From NCBI GenBank assembly GCA_900542505.1, contig UQNV01000024.1, positions 1-32,468 on the forward strand: a stretch of 32,468 nt of DNA. Reading direction: 5' to 3'. This DNA comes from an uncultured Alistipes sp. Its GTDB lineage: Bacteria > Bacteroidota > Bacteroidia > Bacteroidales > Rikenellaceae. Of the stretch, positions 1 to 8,132 are shown piece by piece. The position numbers and the translations under genes were made by a program. Below the pieces are notes generated by a model. It had not been told where the DNA came from. It did not search any database and was given only the letters and a program-made list of their open reading frames with translations. How positions within the stretch are numbered: the first letter of the stretch is position 1; each line of letters opens with the position of its first letter.

Positions 1-54
1 CCGAGATCTGCACACTGCATATCGTCGGCAGCGTCAGATGTGTATAAGAGACAG
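1..54 (+). other. Illumina P5/i5/Nextera Read 1 adapter (library artefact)
   Basis: Not biological sequence. Bases 1-13 match the inner end of the Illumina P5 oligo with one mismatch. Bases 14-21 (ACTGCATA) match a standard Nextera i5 index. Bases 22-35 are TCGTCGGCAGCGTC, and bases 36-54 are the 19-bp Tn5 mosaic end AGATGTGTATAAGAGACAG. Genomic sequence starts at about base 55. Any reading frame that enters this stretch, such as one giving the peptide MCIRDR, is an artefact. Confidence 0.98.
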
Positions 55-113
55 GAAGCGCCCGGTGTCGGGTTTTCGGCATCGGGCTGTACGGCGAAGC
101 GCTCGCGCCGAGG

Positions 114-761
114 CTATCGGCTGCGGGCGAGCCGACGGTCGGCGATGCCGTAGAGCAGGCAGCCCGCGTAGCCCAGAGCGGCACCCAGGGCGGCTCCCCA
201 GACGATGTCCATCGGGAAGTGCTTGGCCAGGTAGATGCGCGAGTAGCAAATCAGCAGCGTGACGACGACCATCACCCACGTGAACCAGCGGCGGCGGATG
301 ATGCCGGCCGAGAGCACGGCCAGCGCCACTGTCGTCGAGGCGTGGGCCGAGATGGTCCCGTAACGGCCGCCGAGCGCACCCTGCGGCACGTGGACCGTCC
401 ACGAGGCATCGGCCGGCGCCGCATGGCGGAGCGTCGAGAGCGAGTCGGGCGTGATGTCGAGCCCCTCGAGTGCAGGGGTGAACATCGGGCGCAGCCGCGG
501 AGGCAGCCCCGGGAAGAGGTCGCCGAGCAGCCCCGAGTGCTTGAAGATGCCGGCCACCATGTCGGCCAGCGCCAGCGCCAGAAGGATGAGTGCGCAGAAA
601 AGCAGTGTCCGCTGCCATCCGTTGCGGCGCCATACAAGCCAGAGAATCAGCGCATAGAGCGGCAGCCACATCGTTGTGCCCGAGAGCGTGAGCATCACGC
701 GGTCGAGCGTCGCTCCGCCGTCGAAGTTAAGCAGCAGGAAGAGGTCGTGGTCGAAGGTCAT
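114..761 (-). CDS. PAP2-family membrane phosphatase
   Basis: A 215-residue integral membrane phosphatase of the type-2 phosphatidic acid phosphatase family, whose members remove phosphate from lipid phosphates such as undecaprenyl pyrophosphate or phosphatidylglycerol phosphate at the inner membrane. The family's three motifs can be followed: a lysine at about residue 74 leading to R91-P92 (with more residues between than the usual six), a histidine in SAHAS at about residue 140, and SR-x6-H-x3-D at residues 173-185. Hydrophobic segments lie at about 22-45, 51-73, 143-155 and 160-205. It is the last gene of a minus-strand operon: its ATG is 13 bases after the stop of the MBOAT gene. The substrate cannot be told from sequence; undecaprenyl pyrophosphate recycling or lipid A dephosphorylation are options. 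Confidence 0.88.
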   Translation of the reverse strand: MTFDHDLFLLLNFDGGATLDRVMLTLSGTTMWLPLYALILWLVWRRNGWQRTLLFCALILLALALADMVAGIFKHSGLLGDLFPGLPPRLRPMFTPALEGLDITPDSLSTLRHAAPADASWTVHVPQGALGGRYGTISAHASTTVALAVLSAGIIRRRWFTWVMVVVTLLICYSRIYLAKHFPMDIVWGAALGAALGYAGCLLYGIADRRLARSR

Positions 762-774
762 CGTCGTGGTTTTT

Positions 775-2277
775 TCAGAACTGGAAGTAGATGAAGGGCT
801 GGATGTCGCTCGACTTGATTTGCATCACGCACCAAATCAGCACGGCGGCCAGCAGCACCTGGACCACCAGCGGCGAACGCATCACCACGCTCTGGGCCAT
901 CCGGTCGACCCGCGCCGGGAGCATGTGGAGCAGGTAGCCCGCCCCGATGAGGGCGAAGACTCCCGCATAGCCGGCGACGGCCTGCGGAATGACCGCGGGA
1001 TTGAAGTTGGTGAATATCTGGTGGAGCATCAGCCCGACGCACTGCATCGACTCGGCGCGGAAGAGCAGCCATCCGAAACATACGAGGTTGAAGGTGAGGA
1101 AGATGCCGATGGCGCGGCTGAGCGGGTGCATCTGCTGTCCCGAGGCTTTGGCCCCGGGGACGACGGCGAGCCACATCTTGTGGAGCGCCAGAGCCGCGCC
1201 GTGCAGCGCACCCCAGAGTACGAAGCGGATGGCGGCGCCGTGCCACAGTCCGCCCAGCAGCATGGTGAGGAGCAGGTTGACGTAGGTGCGCATGCGCCCC
1301 TTGCGGTTGCCGCCCAGCGAGATGTAGAGGTAGTCGCGCAGCCACGACGAGAGCGAGATGTGCCACCGCCGCCAGAACTCGGTGATGGTGGCCGACTTGT
1401 AGGGGGCGTCGAAGTTCTTGGGGAAGCGGAAGCCCAGCAGCAGGGCGATGCCGATGGCCATGTCCGAGTAGCCCGAGAAGTCGCAGTAGATTTGCAGCGC
1501 ATAGCCGTAGATGCCCATCAGACACTCGAAGCCCGAGTAGAGCAGCGGCTCGTCGAAGATGCGGTCGACGAAGTTGAGCGATATGTAGTCCGAGACGATG
1601 GCCTTCTTGAAGAGGCCCGTCAGAATCAGGAAGACTCCCGTGCCGAACATTTCGCGCGTGACGAAGGGGCGTCTGCGGATTTGGGGGATGAAGTCGCGGG
1701 CGCGCACGATGGGGCCGGCCACCAGCTGCGGGAAGAAGGAGAGGTAGAACAGATAGTCGAGCCAGTGGTCGAGGGGCCGGAGCTGCCGGCGGTAGACGTC
1801 GATGGTGTAGCTCATCGACTGGAAGACGAAGAACGAGATGCCCACCGGCAGGAAGATGTTGCGGAATTCGAGGAATCCCCGGCCGAAGAGCTGGTTCGAG
1901 AGGTCGATGAAGAAGTTCGTGTACTTGAAGTAGCCCAGCATGCCGAGGTTGACGGCGACGCTCAGCGCCACGAGCCACCGCCGGGTGCTCTGCCGCTCGC
2001 TGCGTGCGATGGCGTGGGCGAGCCAGTAGTCGCTCGCCGCGGCGAAGACCAGCAGCAGGAAGTAGAAGCCGCTCGACTTGTAGTAGAAGTAGAGCGAGAA
2101 GAGGACGACGTAGAGTATGCGCGCCGTATGGGCGCGACCCATTGCGCTGTAGAAGAGCAGGAATCCCGCAAAGAGAAACAGGAAGAGCCCGCTGCTGAAA
2201 ATCAGCGGCGACGAAGGGTCGTAGAGCAGCAGTGCCTGGAGCTTGTCCGCGATGTCGTCCGTGATGGGGAGGGTCAT
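775..2277 (-). CDS. MBOAT-family O-acyltransferase (AlgI/DltB-like)
   Basis: A 500-residue polytopic membrane protein of the MBOAT family, which moves acyl groups across the inner membrane onto exported glycans or other envelope polymers. Many hydrophobic segments run from about residue 25 to the C-terminus. The block LLGGLWHGAA followed by a WGALHG segment (about residues 338-360) holds the conserved MBOAT histidines. An FWRRWHISLSSW motif at about 300 is typical of AlgI/PatA-like members. Its ATG overlaps the stop codon of the upstream SGNH gene by four bases (ATGA), so the two are almost certainly coupled in translation. Pairing of an MBOAT transporter-transferase with a periplasmic SGNH esterase or transferase is the usual AlgI/AlgJ-X or PatA/PatB arrangement. 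The acceptor glycan is unknown. Confidence 0.92.
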   Translation of the reverse strand: MTLPITDDIADKLQALLLYDPSSPLIFSSGLFLFLFAGFLLFYSAMGRAHTARILYVVLFSLYFYYKSSGFYFLLLVFAAASDYWLAHAIARSERQSTRRWLVALSVAVNLGMLGYFKYTNFFIDLSNQLFGRGFLEFRNIFLPVGISFFVFQSMSYTIDVYRRQLRPLDHWLDYLFYLSFFPQLVAGPIVRARDFIPQIRRRPFVTREMFGTGVFLILTGLFKKAIVSDYISLNFVDRIFDEPLLYSGFECLMGIYGYALQIYCDFSGYSDMAIGIALLLGFRFPKNFDAPYKSATITEFWRRWHISLSSWLRDYLYISLGGNRKGRMRTYVNLLLTMLLGGLWHGAAIRFVLWGALHGAALALHKMWLAVVPGAKASGQQMHPLSRAIGIFLTFNLVCFGWLLFRAESMQCVGLMLHQIFTNFNPAVIPQAVAGYAGVFALIGAGYLLHMLPARVDRMAQSVVMRSPLVVQVLLAAVLIWCVMQIKSSDIQPFIYFQF

Positions 2278-3866
2278 TGCAACGAAGTGTTAGCCGGCCT
2301 CTCCAGTGCGATGTCCGGGGAGAAGAGTTGCCGGTCGAGTTCGGCCAGATGCAGCGAGTCGATGACGGCCTGCTGCGCTTCACGGCGCCGCGCTTCGGCT
2401 TCGAGCGTCACGGCCGCGCTGTCCAATCCGGCGTTGATGGCGTCGAAGAGCGCCAGTGCCACCTGGCGGCCGCCCGCATAGTTGATGTGGGTGTAGTCCT
2501 TGCCGGCCCAGCCGTTGGCCACGAAGCGCTCCATGCCGCCCAGCGCCTGCATCGCTTCGCTCGTGGGCCAGAAGGCGGCTCCCGTGTTGCGGGCCGCACG
2601 GCGCTGGCATTCGGTCATGTAGGGGACGGCATCCATCGGCTCGAAGCCCGCCTCGCCCTTGACCGAGCGGTCGCTCACGCCCAGCACGAGCACCGCCGCG
2701 CCGGGGAAGCACTGCCGGACGTAGGCCACCATCTTCTCGACCTGGCGGCCGTAGCTGTTGTAGGCGTGGACGCCCGCCTGCATGATGTTGAGCCCGTACT
2801 GGAGCACCACCAGGTCGTAGCCGAGCAGTGCGTTCATCTGGGCGTTGACCGAGGGGTTGGTCCAGAACATCGCCTGGCCGTTGTTGCTCCGCACCGAATA
2901 GTTGTCGACCGTCACGCCGTCCCCCTCGAACGTGGCTCCGTAGCCGATGAAGCCCTTTGCTCCGGAGTTCACCTTGAAGTTCAGCGAGCGGATGTGGGGT
3001 GCCGTGACGAGCAGCTGCCGCACGGCGGGGTCGCCCTCGATGTCGAAACTGCGGCTCAGCGTGTCGTTGAGCGTCGCCTCGACGCGCGCGTCCTCCGTGG
3101 CGAGGAAGAGCACGCGGGCCGTGGTCACCGAGTCGAGCCGCTCGCGGGCGTCGGTCGACTCCCAGCGTGTCGAGGCCCCCGTCTCGGGGCTGCAGACCCA
3201 TCCCGAGACGTAGTAGTTGCCGCGCAGCGCCTCGGGCGTCCGCTGCCGCTGCATGATGTTGTAGGAGTTCCATCCGCGGGCCTGGGTGCGGACGGTGCGG
3301 CGGAAGGCCGTGAGCGGCGAGGCCATCGGGGCGAAGCCCGTGCCGCCTCCGCCGTAGGAGCACTGCAGCTTCTCGCGCAGGTCGGCCGTCAGGATGTCGC
3401 CCTCGATGAACGAGTCGCCCAGGACGGCGATGCGGACCCCGCGGCCGCCGAGCAGCGCCTCGTAGAAACGCTTCATGGGGCTCATGCCCGTCGTGTCGTA
3501 GTCTTCGATGGGGATGACGCGGGCGTGCATCCGCACCGTGTCGGGGCGGACGGCGCGCAGCACCGTGTCGGGTGCGGCGAGCGACCACGCGAAGGTGGTG
3601 CGGACGGAGTCGGCGAGCGAGTCGGCGACGATGAGTTCGGCAACCTGCTCCATGTCGACGCGGAACTCCTCCTCGTCGAAGAGGGCCGGTTCGGCCTTCG
3701 TCTCCGCGGCATCCTCGAACGCGAAGAGGTCCGAGAGTATGTTGGCGCGCCGCAGCCGGACGCCTCCGACGCTTTGGGGCGGAATAAAACTGACCCCCAC
3801 GAGCACCGCGATGAGTGCCGTGAGGGCTATCCAGCCTCGATGCAGGTAGTTTTTTTCGGGTTGCAT
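2274..3866 (-). CDS. Membrane-anchored SGNH/GDSL hydrolase-like protein, MBOAT partner
   Basis: A 530-residue protein with an N-terminal signal anchor (about residues 9-27) and a periplasmic SGNH-type domain. Visible blocks are AVLGDSFIEGD with the nucleophile-type serine at 152, a YDLVVLQYGLN segment in the middle, and DYTHIN with Asp457 and His460 as the DxxH pair. The frame is open upstream to 4262, but that part lies inside the neighbouring protease gene and reads as Arg/His-rich shadow; the ATG at 3866 gives a proper signal anchor and overlaps the protease stop by one base (TGATG). The gene is also coupled to the MBOAT gene by ATGA. It probably acts on acyl groups delivered by the MBOAT protein, as a transferase or esterase. 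The family role is established; the substrate is inference. Confidence 0.85.
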   Translation of the reverse strand: MQPEKNYLHRGWIALTALIAVLVGVSFIPPQSVGGVRLRRANILSDLFAFEDAAETKAEPALFDEEEFRVDMEQVAELIVADSLADSVRTTFAWSLAAPDTVLRAVRPDTVRMHARVIPIEDYDTTGMSPMKRFYEALLGGRGVRIAVLGDSFIEGDILTADLREKLQCSYGGGGTGFAPMASPLTAFRRTVRTQARGWNSYNIMQRQRTPEALRGNYYVSGWVCSPETGASTRWESTDARERLDSVTTARVLFLATEDARVEATLNDTLSRSFDIEGDPAVRQLLVTAPHIRSLNFKVNSGAKGFIGYGATFEGDGVTVDNYSVRSNNGQAMFWTNPSVNAQMNALLGYDLVVLQYGLNIMQAGVHAYNSYGRQVEKMVAYVRQCFPGAAVLVLGVSDRSVKGEAGFEPMDAVPYMTECQRRAARNTGAAFWPTSEAMQALGGMERFVANGWAGKDYTHINYAGGRQVALALFDAINAGLDSAAVTLEAEARRREAQQAVIDSLHLAELDRQLFSPDIALERPANTSLQ

Positions 3867-4618
3867 CAGTCGCGGCGACCGAGTATCAGGAATACGTAGT
3901 AGAGCACCGATGCGATGGCGCCGAGTGCGGCGACCAGATAGGTGCGTGCGGCCCATCCGAGCGCCTCCTTGGCCTGGACAAGCTGTGCGCCCTGCATCGT
4001 GCGGCTCGATTCGAGCCACTCGAGTGCGCGAGCCGAGGCGTTGTACTCGACCGGGAGGGTGATGAGCGAGAAGATGGCCGACATGGCAATCATCGCCACG
4101 CCGAGCCAGCATACCAGTTCGTTGCGCGTGGTGGCCAGCAGCACCAGACCCAGCAGGATGACCCACGTGGCGGCCGACGAGGCGAACTGCACGACGGGTA
4201 CCAGCTGCGAGCGGAGCGTCAGCGGGGCGTAGTCGCGGGCGTGCTGTACGGCGTGGCCGCACTCGTGGGCGGCAACGGCCGCCGCCGCGACGCTCGTCGA
4301 GTTGTAGACGCTGTCGCTCAGGTTGACGGTCATCGTCTGGGGGTTGAAGTGGTCGGTCAGGTGTCCGGCCACGTGCGTCACCTTGACGTTGTGGATGTTG
4401 TTGTCGCGCAGCATCTTCTCGGCGACCTGGGCGCCCGTCAGGCCGCCCGGGAACTGGACCTTCGAATATTTCTTGAATACCGACTGGAGCCGCGCCTGGA
4501 CGATGTAGCCCGCGATACCGATGGCGATGATGAGCAGGAACATGCCCGACGAGGCGGCGGAGTAGTGTGCGCTCTGTTGGGTGCCCGCATAGAGCAGGGC
4601 GATGAGTGGTTGCAACAT
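3866..4618 (-). CDS. YugP-like zinc-dependent membrane protease
   Basis: A 250-residue membrane metalloprotease of the YugP family (peptidase_Mx / neutral zinc metallopeptidase type 2). Residues 118-122 are HECGH, the zinc-binding HExxH motif, inside the family context AAHECGHAVQH. Hydrophobic segments lie at about 25-40, 140-165, 170-190 and 228-247. It is the first gene of the minus-strand operon that continues with the SGNH, MBOAT and PAP2 genes. The ATG at 4618 is about 54 bases from a good TAnnTTTG promoter element. Its natural substrates are not known in general. Confidence 0.9.
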   Translation of the reverse strand: MLQPLIALLYAGTQQSAHYSAASSGMFLLIIAIGIAGYIVQARLQSVFKKYSKVQFPGGLTGAQVAEKMLRDNNIHNVKVTHVAGHLTDHFNPQTMTVNLSDSVYNSTSVAAAAVAAHECGHAVQHARDYAPLTLRSQLVPVVQFASSAATWVILLGLVLLATTRNELVCWLGVAMIAMSAIFSLITLPVEYNASARALEWLESSRTMQGAQLVQAKEALGWAARTYLVAALGAIASVLYYVFLILGRRD

Positions 4619-4671
4619 GGTGAATAGGTTTAGTTTTCCGTTCTGTGTCGTGTCTTATGGAAAATCAACGG

Positions 4672-4679
4672 CAAATATA
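4672..4679 (-). promoter_or_regulatory. Bacteroidota -7 promoter element before the YugP operon
   Basis: On the minus strand these bases read TATATTTG, a full match to the Bacteroidota -7 consensus TAnnTTTG, in an AT-rich patch within GC-rich surroundings. The start codon at 4618 lies about 54 bases downstream. No clear TTTG -33 box is seen. Confidence 0.6.
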
Positions 4680-4744
4680 CATATTTTATTTCGTTTCGGC
4701 GGGCTTCGCCGGAAAACGTGTCCGGACTCCGCGCCGGCCGGGGG

Positions 4745-5491
4745 TCAGTGGCGCCGGACGGTGTAGTAGGCTCCGGCCTGCTGGGTGGGCATGAGCACCA
4801 TGTCGTTCACGTTCATGTGGGCGGGGAGCTGTGCGGCCCAGGCGATGGCCTCGGCGATGTCGTCGCCCGTCAGGGGCGTCACTCCGTCGTAGACCTTGTC
4901 GGCGCGGGCCTTGTCGCCGTGGAAGCGCACCTCCGAGAATTCGGTCTCGACCATGCCCGGACGGATTTCGGTCACCTTGATGCCGTCGGCCAGCAGGTCG
5001 GCGCGCATCGACTGCGAGATGGCGTGTACGGCGTGTTTCGAGGCGCAGTAGACCGCCCCGTTCTCGTAGGGCTCCGTACCGGCGATGGAGCCGATGTTGA
5101 AGATGTGGCCCCCGCGGGCGGCGACCATCTTGGGGGCGATGACCCGCGTGACGTAGAGGAGCCCCTTGACGTTGGTGTCAATCATCGCGTCCCAGTCGGC
5201 CGTGTCGCCCCGGTCGATGTGTTCCAGTCCGGCGGCCAGTCCGGCGTTGTTGACCAGCAGGTCCACCCGCTCGAGCGGCTCCAGATGGCGGCGCACCTCC
5301 TCCTCGGAGCGTACGTCGAAGCAGAGCGTCGTGCAACGGGCGCCGAGTGCCTCGATTTCGCGGCGGAGCGTCTCGAGCCGTTCGGCACGGCGGCCCGTAG
5401 CCACAATGTCGTATCCTTCCTTTGCCAGACGGAGCGCCGTCGCACGGCCGATGCCGGAGGTCGCTCCCGTAATCAATGCCAGTTTTTTCAT
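4745..5491 (-). CDS. Short-chain dehydrogenase/reductase (YdfG-like)
   Basis: A 248-residue classical SDR oxidoreductase, normal length for the family. It has the cofactor motif TGATSGIG at residues 8-15, NNAG at 81-84, and a catalytic Ser135, Tyr148, Lys152 set (the YCASK motif). Arginines near residues 34-35 after the second strand suggest NADP(H) preference. The whole sequence resembles YdfG-type enzymes, which oxidise 3-hydroxy acids such as serine or L-allo-threonine, but SDR substrate calls from sequence are unreliable. It is transcribed alone on the minus strand and diverges from the permease gene; their start codons are 76 bases apart. Confidence 0.9.
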   Translation of the reverse strand: MKKLALITGATSGIGRATALRLAKEGYDIVATGRRAERLETLRREIEALGARCTTLCFDVRSEEEVRRHLEPLERVDLLVNNAGLAAGLEHIDRGDTADWDAMIDTNVKGLLYVTRVIAPKMVAARGGHIFNIGSIAGTEPYENGAVYCASKHAVHAISQSMRADLLADGIKVTEIRPGMVETEFSEVRFHGDKARADKVYDGVTPLTGDDIAEAIAWAAQLPAHMNVNDMVLMPTQQAGAYYTVRRH

Positions 5492-5533
5492 CGTTCCGGG
5501 GTTTTGTGATGGGCGAAATTACGAAAAAATATG

Positions 5534-5541
5534 TTACTTTG
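5534..5541 (+). promoter_or_regulatory. Probable -7 element for the permease-menG operon
   Basis: TTACTTTG matches TAnnTTTG at seven of eight positions, followed by C as is common. It lies about 26 bases before the GTG start at 5568 and is the only promoter-like element between the divergent genes on this strand. Confidence 0.45.
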
Positions 5542-5567
5542 CACACAATTCCGTAAAACCGCAGGCC

Positions 5568-6815
5568 GTGAATCTTCCCTTTTTCATCGCACGCCGTCTG
5601 GCCTCCTCCTCGTCGGGCAACAAACCTGGTGTGATGGAGCGCATTGCCGTGGTGTCGGTGGCGCTGAGCGTCGCGGTGATGCTCCTCTCGCTGGCCGTCA
5701 TCGTGGGCTTCAAGCGCGAGGTGGTCCGCAACCTGACGGGGCTGGCCTCGCATGCCGTGGTGACCGACATCCGCGGGGTGTCGGCTCCCGACTCGGAGCC
5801 CGTACGGCGTACGGCTGCGCTCGAGGAGCTGCTCCGCAGCGTCGAGGGTTTCGCCTCGATGGCCCCCTATGCCGCGCGAAGCGGCATCGTCCGCACGCCC
5901 GACGCCGTGCAGGGGGTGTTGCTCAAGGGGGTCGACACGACCTACGACTGGGCGTTCCTGGGCCGCTGCCTGCGGGCGGGAGCGCTGCCCCGCGTGGGCG
6001 ATTCGCTGCGGACGAAGGATGTGCTGCTCTCCGAGATGCTGGCCCGCCGGCTGAAGCTCGGCGTGGGCGACAAGGTGGAGATGCTTTTCGTCGAGGGGAG
6101 CGGCATGCGTCCCCGCCGCGACCGCTTCCGTATCTCAGGCCTCTATGCGACGGGTATGGACGAGACGGACGAACTGCTGGCCTTCACCGACCTGCGCAAC
6201 GTGCAGCGTCTGGCCGACTGGCAGCCCGACGAGGTCTCGGGTTACGAGCTCCGCACGGATGATTTCGCGCAGTCGGATGATTTTGCGCGGCGCGTGGCCC
6301 TCCGCCTGCTCTACGACGATGGAGACGAGGCGCAGAACCTGACCGTCACCTCGCTGCGCGAGCTCTATCCCGCCATCTTCGACTGGCTGGCGGCCCACAA
6401 CGTCAACGCCGTCGTGATTGTGGGCATCATGCTCGTGGTGGCCTTCTTCAACATGGCCTCGGCGCTGCTGATTCTCGTACTCGAACGGACGCGGATGATT
6501 GGCCTGCTCAAGGCCCTGGGCATGCGCAACGGCCCGCTGCGTCGGCTCTTCCTCTACCGGGCCGCCTTCATCGCCCTGCGCGGCATGGCGTGGGGCAACG
6601 GCGTGGGGCTGCTGCTCTGTGCCGTGCAGCAGTGGTTCCATGTGGTGAAGCTCGATTCGGAGGGGTATCTCCTCTCGGAGGTGCCCATCGCCCTCGAGTG
6701 GGGGTGGTGGCTTCTGCTCAATGCCGGGGTGCTGGCGGTCATAGTCCTGCTGCTTGTGCTCCCTACCTATATAATATCCTCGGTCAAACCCGAACAAACC
6801 ATCCGATACGAATGA
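5568..6815 (+). CDS. LolC/LolE-like ABC transporter permease (FtsX domain)
   Basis: A 415-residue inner-membrane permease of the lipoprotein-releasing LolC/E type, which extracts outer-membrane lipoproteins from the inner membrane together with the ATPase LolD (not in this window). The order is a first membrane helix at about 25-47, a periplasmic MacB-type core domain at about 48-270, and a C-terminal FtsX domain with three helices at about 280-405 ending in the family-typical SVKPEQTIRYE. The frame is open upstream to 5166 but runs there through the SDR gene, so the GTG at 5568 is preferred: it gives NLPFFIARR, the usual start of Bacteroidota homologues, and sits after a promoter element. 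A later ATG at 5634 would cut into the N-terminal segment. Its stop overlaps menG by four bases. Confidence 0.88.
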   Translation: MNLPFFIARRLASSSSGNKPGVMERIAVVSVALSVAVMLLSLAVIVGFKREVVRNLTGLASHAVVTDIRGVSAPDSEPVRRTAALEELLRSVEGFASMAPYAARSGIVRTPDAVQGVLLKGVDTTYDWAFLGRCLRAGALPRVGDSLRTKDVLLSEMLARRLKLGVGDKVEMLFVEGSGMRPRRDRFRISGLYATGMDETDELLAFTDLRNVQRLADWQPDEVSGYELRTDDFAQSDDFARRVALRLLYDDGDEAQNLTVTSLRELYPAIFDWLAAHNVNAVVIVGIMLVVAFFNMASALLILVLERTRMIGLLKALGMRNGPLRRLFLYRAAFIALRGMAWGNGVGLLLCAVQQWFHVVKLDSEGYLLSEVPIALEWGWWLLLNAGVLAVIVLLLVLPTYIISSVKPEQTIRYE

Positions 6816-7534
6816 CGGTAAAACCCTACGACCCGGAACGTCCCAAGAAGACGCAGGTGCGCGACATGTTCGACCGCATCGCGCCCCGCTACGATTTGCT
6901 CAACCACACCCTTTCGTTCAACATCGACCGCCTGTGGCGCCGCCGCGTGGTGCGTCTTGTGCGCCGCAGCGGCGCGCAGCGCATCCTCGACCTGGCCACC
7001 GGTACGGGCGACCTGGCCATCGACCTGGCGCTCCATGTCCCGGGTGCCCGGGTGCTGGGCGTCGACCTCTCGGAGGGGATGCTCGACATCGCGCGGCGCA
7101 AGGTGGCGGCCCGGGGGCTCGATGCCCGCATCAGGCTCGAACAGGGCGATGCCGAACATCTGGGCGCGGCCGACGCATCGGTCGATGCGCTGACGGTGGC
7201 CTTCGGCGTGCGCAACTTCGGCGACCTCGAAGCGGGTCTGCGCGAGATGGCGCGCACAATAAGACCCGGGGGCAAGGTCGTTATACTGGAGTTCTCGGAA
7301 CCGAAAGGGGCCCTGTTCGGACCGCTCTACCGCTTCTATTCCGGATGGCTGCTGCCCCGTGTCGGCGGAGCCGTCTCGAAGGACCGCAAGGCGTACGAAT
7401 ACCTGCCCGCCTCGGTCGAGGCCTTTCCGGAGCCCGGGGCCTTCATGGAGCTGATGCGCCGGGCGGGCTTCCGCAACTGCCGGGCACGGAGCCAGAGTTT
7501 CGGGATTGCACAAATCTATACGGGAGAGCGATGA
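6812..7534 (+). CDS. menG: Demethylmenaquinone methyltransferase MenG/UbiE
   Basis: A 240-residue SAM-dependent methyltransferase catalysing the last step of menaquinone synthesis, methylation of demethylmenaquinone. Clear family motifs are VRDMFDRIAPRYDLLNH near the N-terminus, the SAM-binding LDLATGTGDLA, the DALTVAFGVRNFGD block, and the EFSEPKG segment. The frame is open upstream, but the ATG at 6812 overlaps the permease stop (ATGA) and gives the normal family length. It overlaps the following lipoprotein gene by four bases. Its presence fits an anaerobic Bacteroidales respiratory chain that uses menaquinone. Confidence 0.95.
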   Translation: MTVKPYDPERPKKTQVRDMFDRIAPRYDLLNHTLSFNIDRLWRRRVVRLVRRSGAQRILDLATGTGDLAIDLALHVPGARVLGVDLSEGMLDIARRKVAARGLDARIRLEQGDAEHLGAADASVDALTVAFGVRNFGDLEAGLREMARTIRPGGKVVILEFSEPKGALFGPLYRFYSGWLLPRVGGAVSKDRKAYEYLPASVEAFPEPGAFMELMRRAGFRNCRARSQSFGIAQIYTGER

Positions 7535-8130
7535 TGCGACGAATCACCTGTCGGAAGGGCCGTGACGCCGGCCGCAAAGAGCGTCGGATGGCCGCTGCAG
7601 GCGGTCTTGTGCGCCTTTGCGCGTGGATGCGGCGGGGGCTGCCCGTGGCCGCCGCACTGCTGGCGGTCATGCTGCTGGGCTCCTGCTCGGGAGCCGTCGA
7701 GCGGGCCCGCCGCAACATCCGCTTCGAAGGCGTCGAGTCGGTCGAGGTTCATGGCCTGTCGTCGCTCGAACTCTCGCTGCGCGCCACCAACGACACGCGG
7801 CGCAACCTCCGGCTCCGGGAGGCGGATTTCGACCTCTATTGGGGCGGGAACCGCGTGGCCCGCGTCGTGCTCATGGAGGAGGTGACGCTTCCGCGGCGGA
7901 CGACGGGCTGCATCGCCACCCGCTGGCGGGTGCGGGTCGACGACCCGCTGACCTTCTACGTTGCGGCCCGGCGTATCGGGCGCGGCGACGTCGACCGGGC
8001 GACGGTTTCGTGGCATGTCCGCGGCCGTTACGGGGTCGCTTCGGCCAATCTTTCGCAGGAAAAGGTCTCTTTGTCGGATTTTTTGCGTAACTTCGGGCTG
8101 TCGGTCGACGACCTGATAAAATTGTTCTGA
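7531..8130 (+). CDS. Predicted lipoprotein, LEA-like
   Basis: A protein of 199 residues from the first ATG, which overlaps the menG stop (ATGA). It holds a lipoprotein signal ending in LLGSC, with the lipidated cysteine at residue 52 of this reading. The signal is oddly long from this start. In-frame ATGs at 7588 and 7627 are alternatives, and the last gives an ordinary 19-residue signal starting MRRGLPVAAAL, so the true start may be 7627. The mature part (VEVHGLSSLELSLRATNDT and onward) resembles LEA14/water-stress-type beta sandwich lipoproteins found in Bacteroidota. Function unknown. It is followed after two bases by the SPOR gene. Confidence 0.75.
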   Translation: MMRRITCRKGRDAGRKERRMAAAGGLVRLCAWMRRGLPVAAALLAVMLLGSCSGAVERARRNIRFEGVESVEVHGLSSLELSLRATNDTRRNLRLREADFDLYWGGNRVARVVLMEEVTLPRRTTGCIATRWRVRVDDPLTFYVAARRIGRGDVDRATVSWHVRGRYGVASANLSQEKVSLSDFLRNFGLSVDDLIKLF

Positions 8131-8132
8131 CT

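Noticed and set aside
38..262. Plus-strand frame starting MCIRDR
   Set aside because: Starts in the Nextera adapter and runs antisense to the PAP2 gene.
758..2383. 541-residue minus-strand frame overlapping the MBOAT gene
   Set aside because: Arg/Pro/Leu/His-rich translation in another frame of the same strand; the MBOAT frame has the family motifs.
676..2481. 601-residue plus-strand frame opposite the PAP2 and MBOAT genes
   Set aside because: Antisense shadow in GC-rich DNA: rich in Arg, Glu, Asp and His, without motifs. The minus-strand genes have clear family motifs and tight operon spacing.
2277..3899. 540-residue plus-strand frame opposite the SGNH gene
   Set aside because: Same shadow pattern as other antisense frames; His/Arg/Val-rich and no recognisable fold.
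3867..4262. N-terminal extension of the 530-residue SGNH protein
   Set aside because: Lies within the YugP-like gene and reads as Arg-rich shadow; the start at 3866 gives a proper signal anchor.
5166..5567. N-terminal extension of the LolC/E-like permease
   Set aside because: Runs opposite the SDR gene and through its promoter region; the GTG at 5568 fits homologues.
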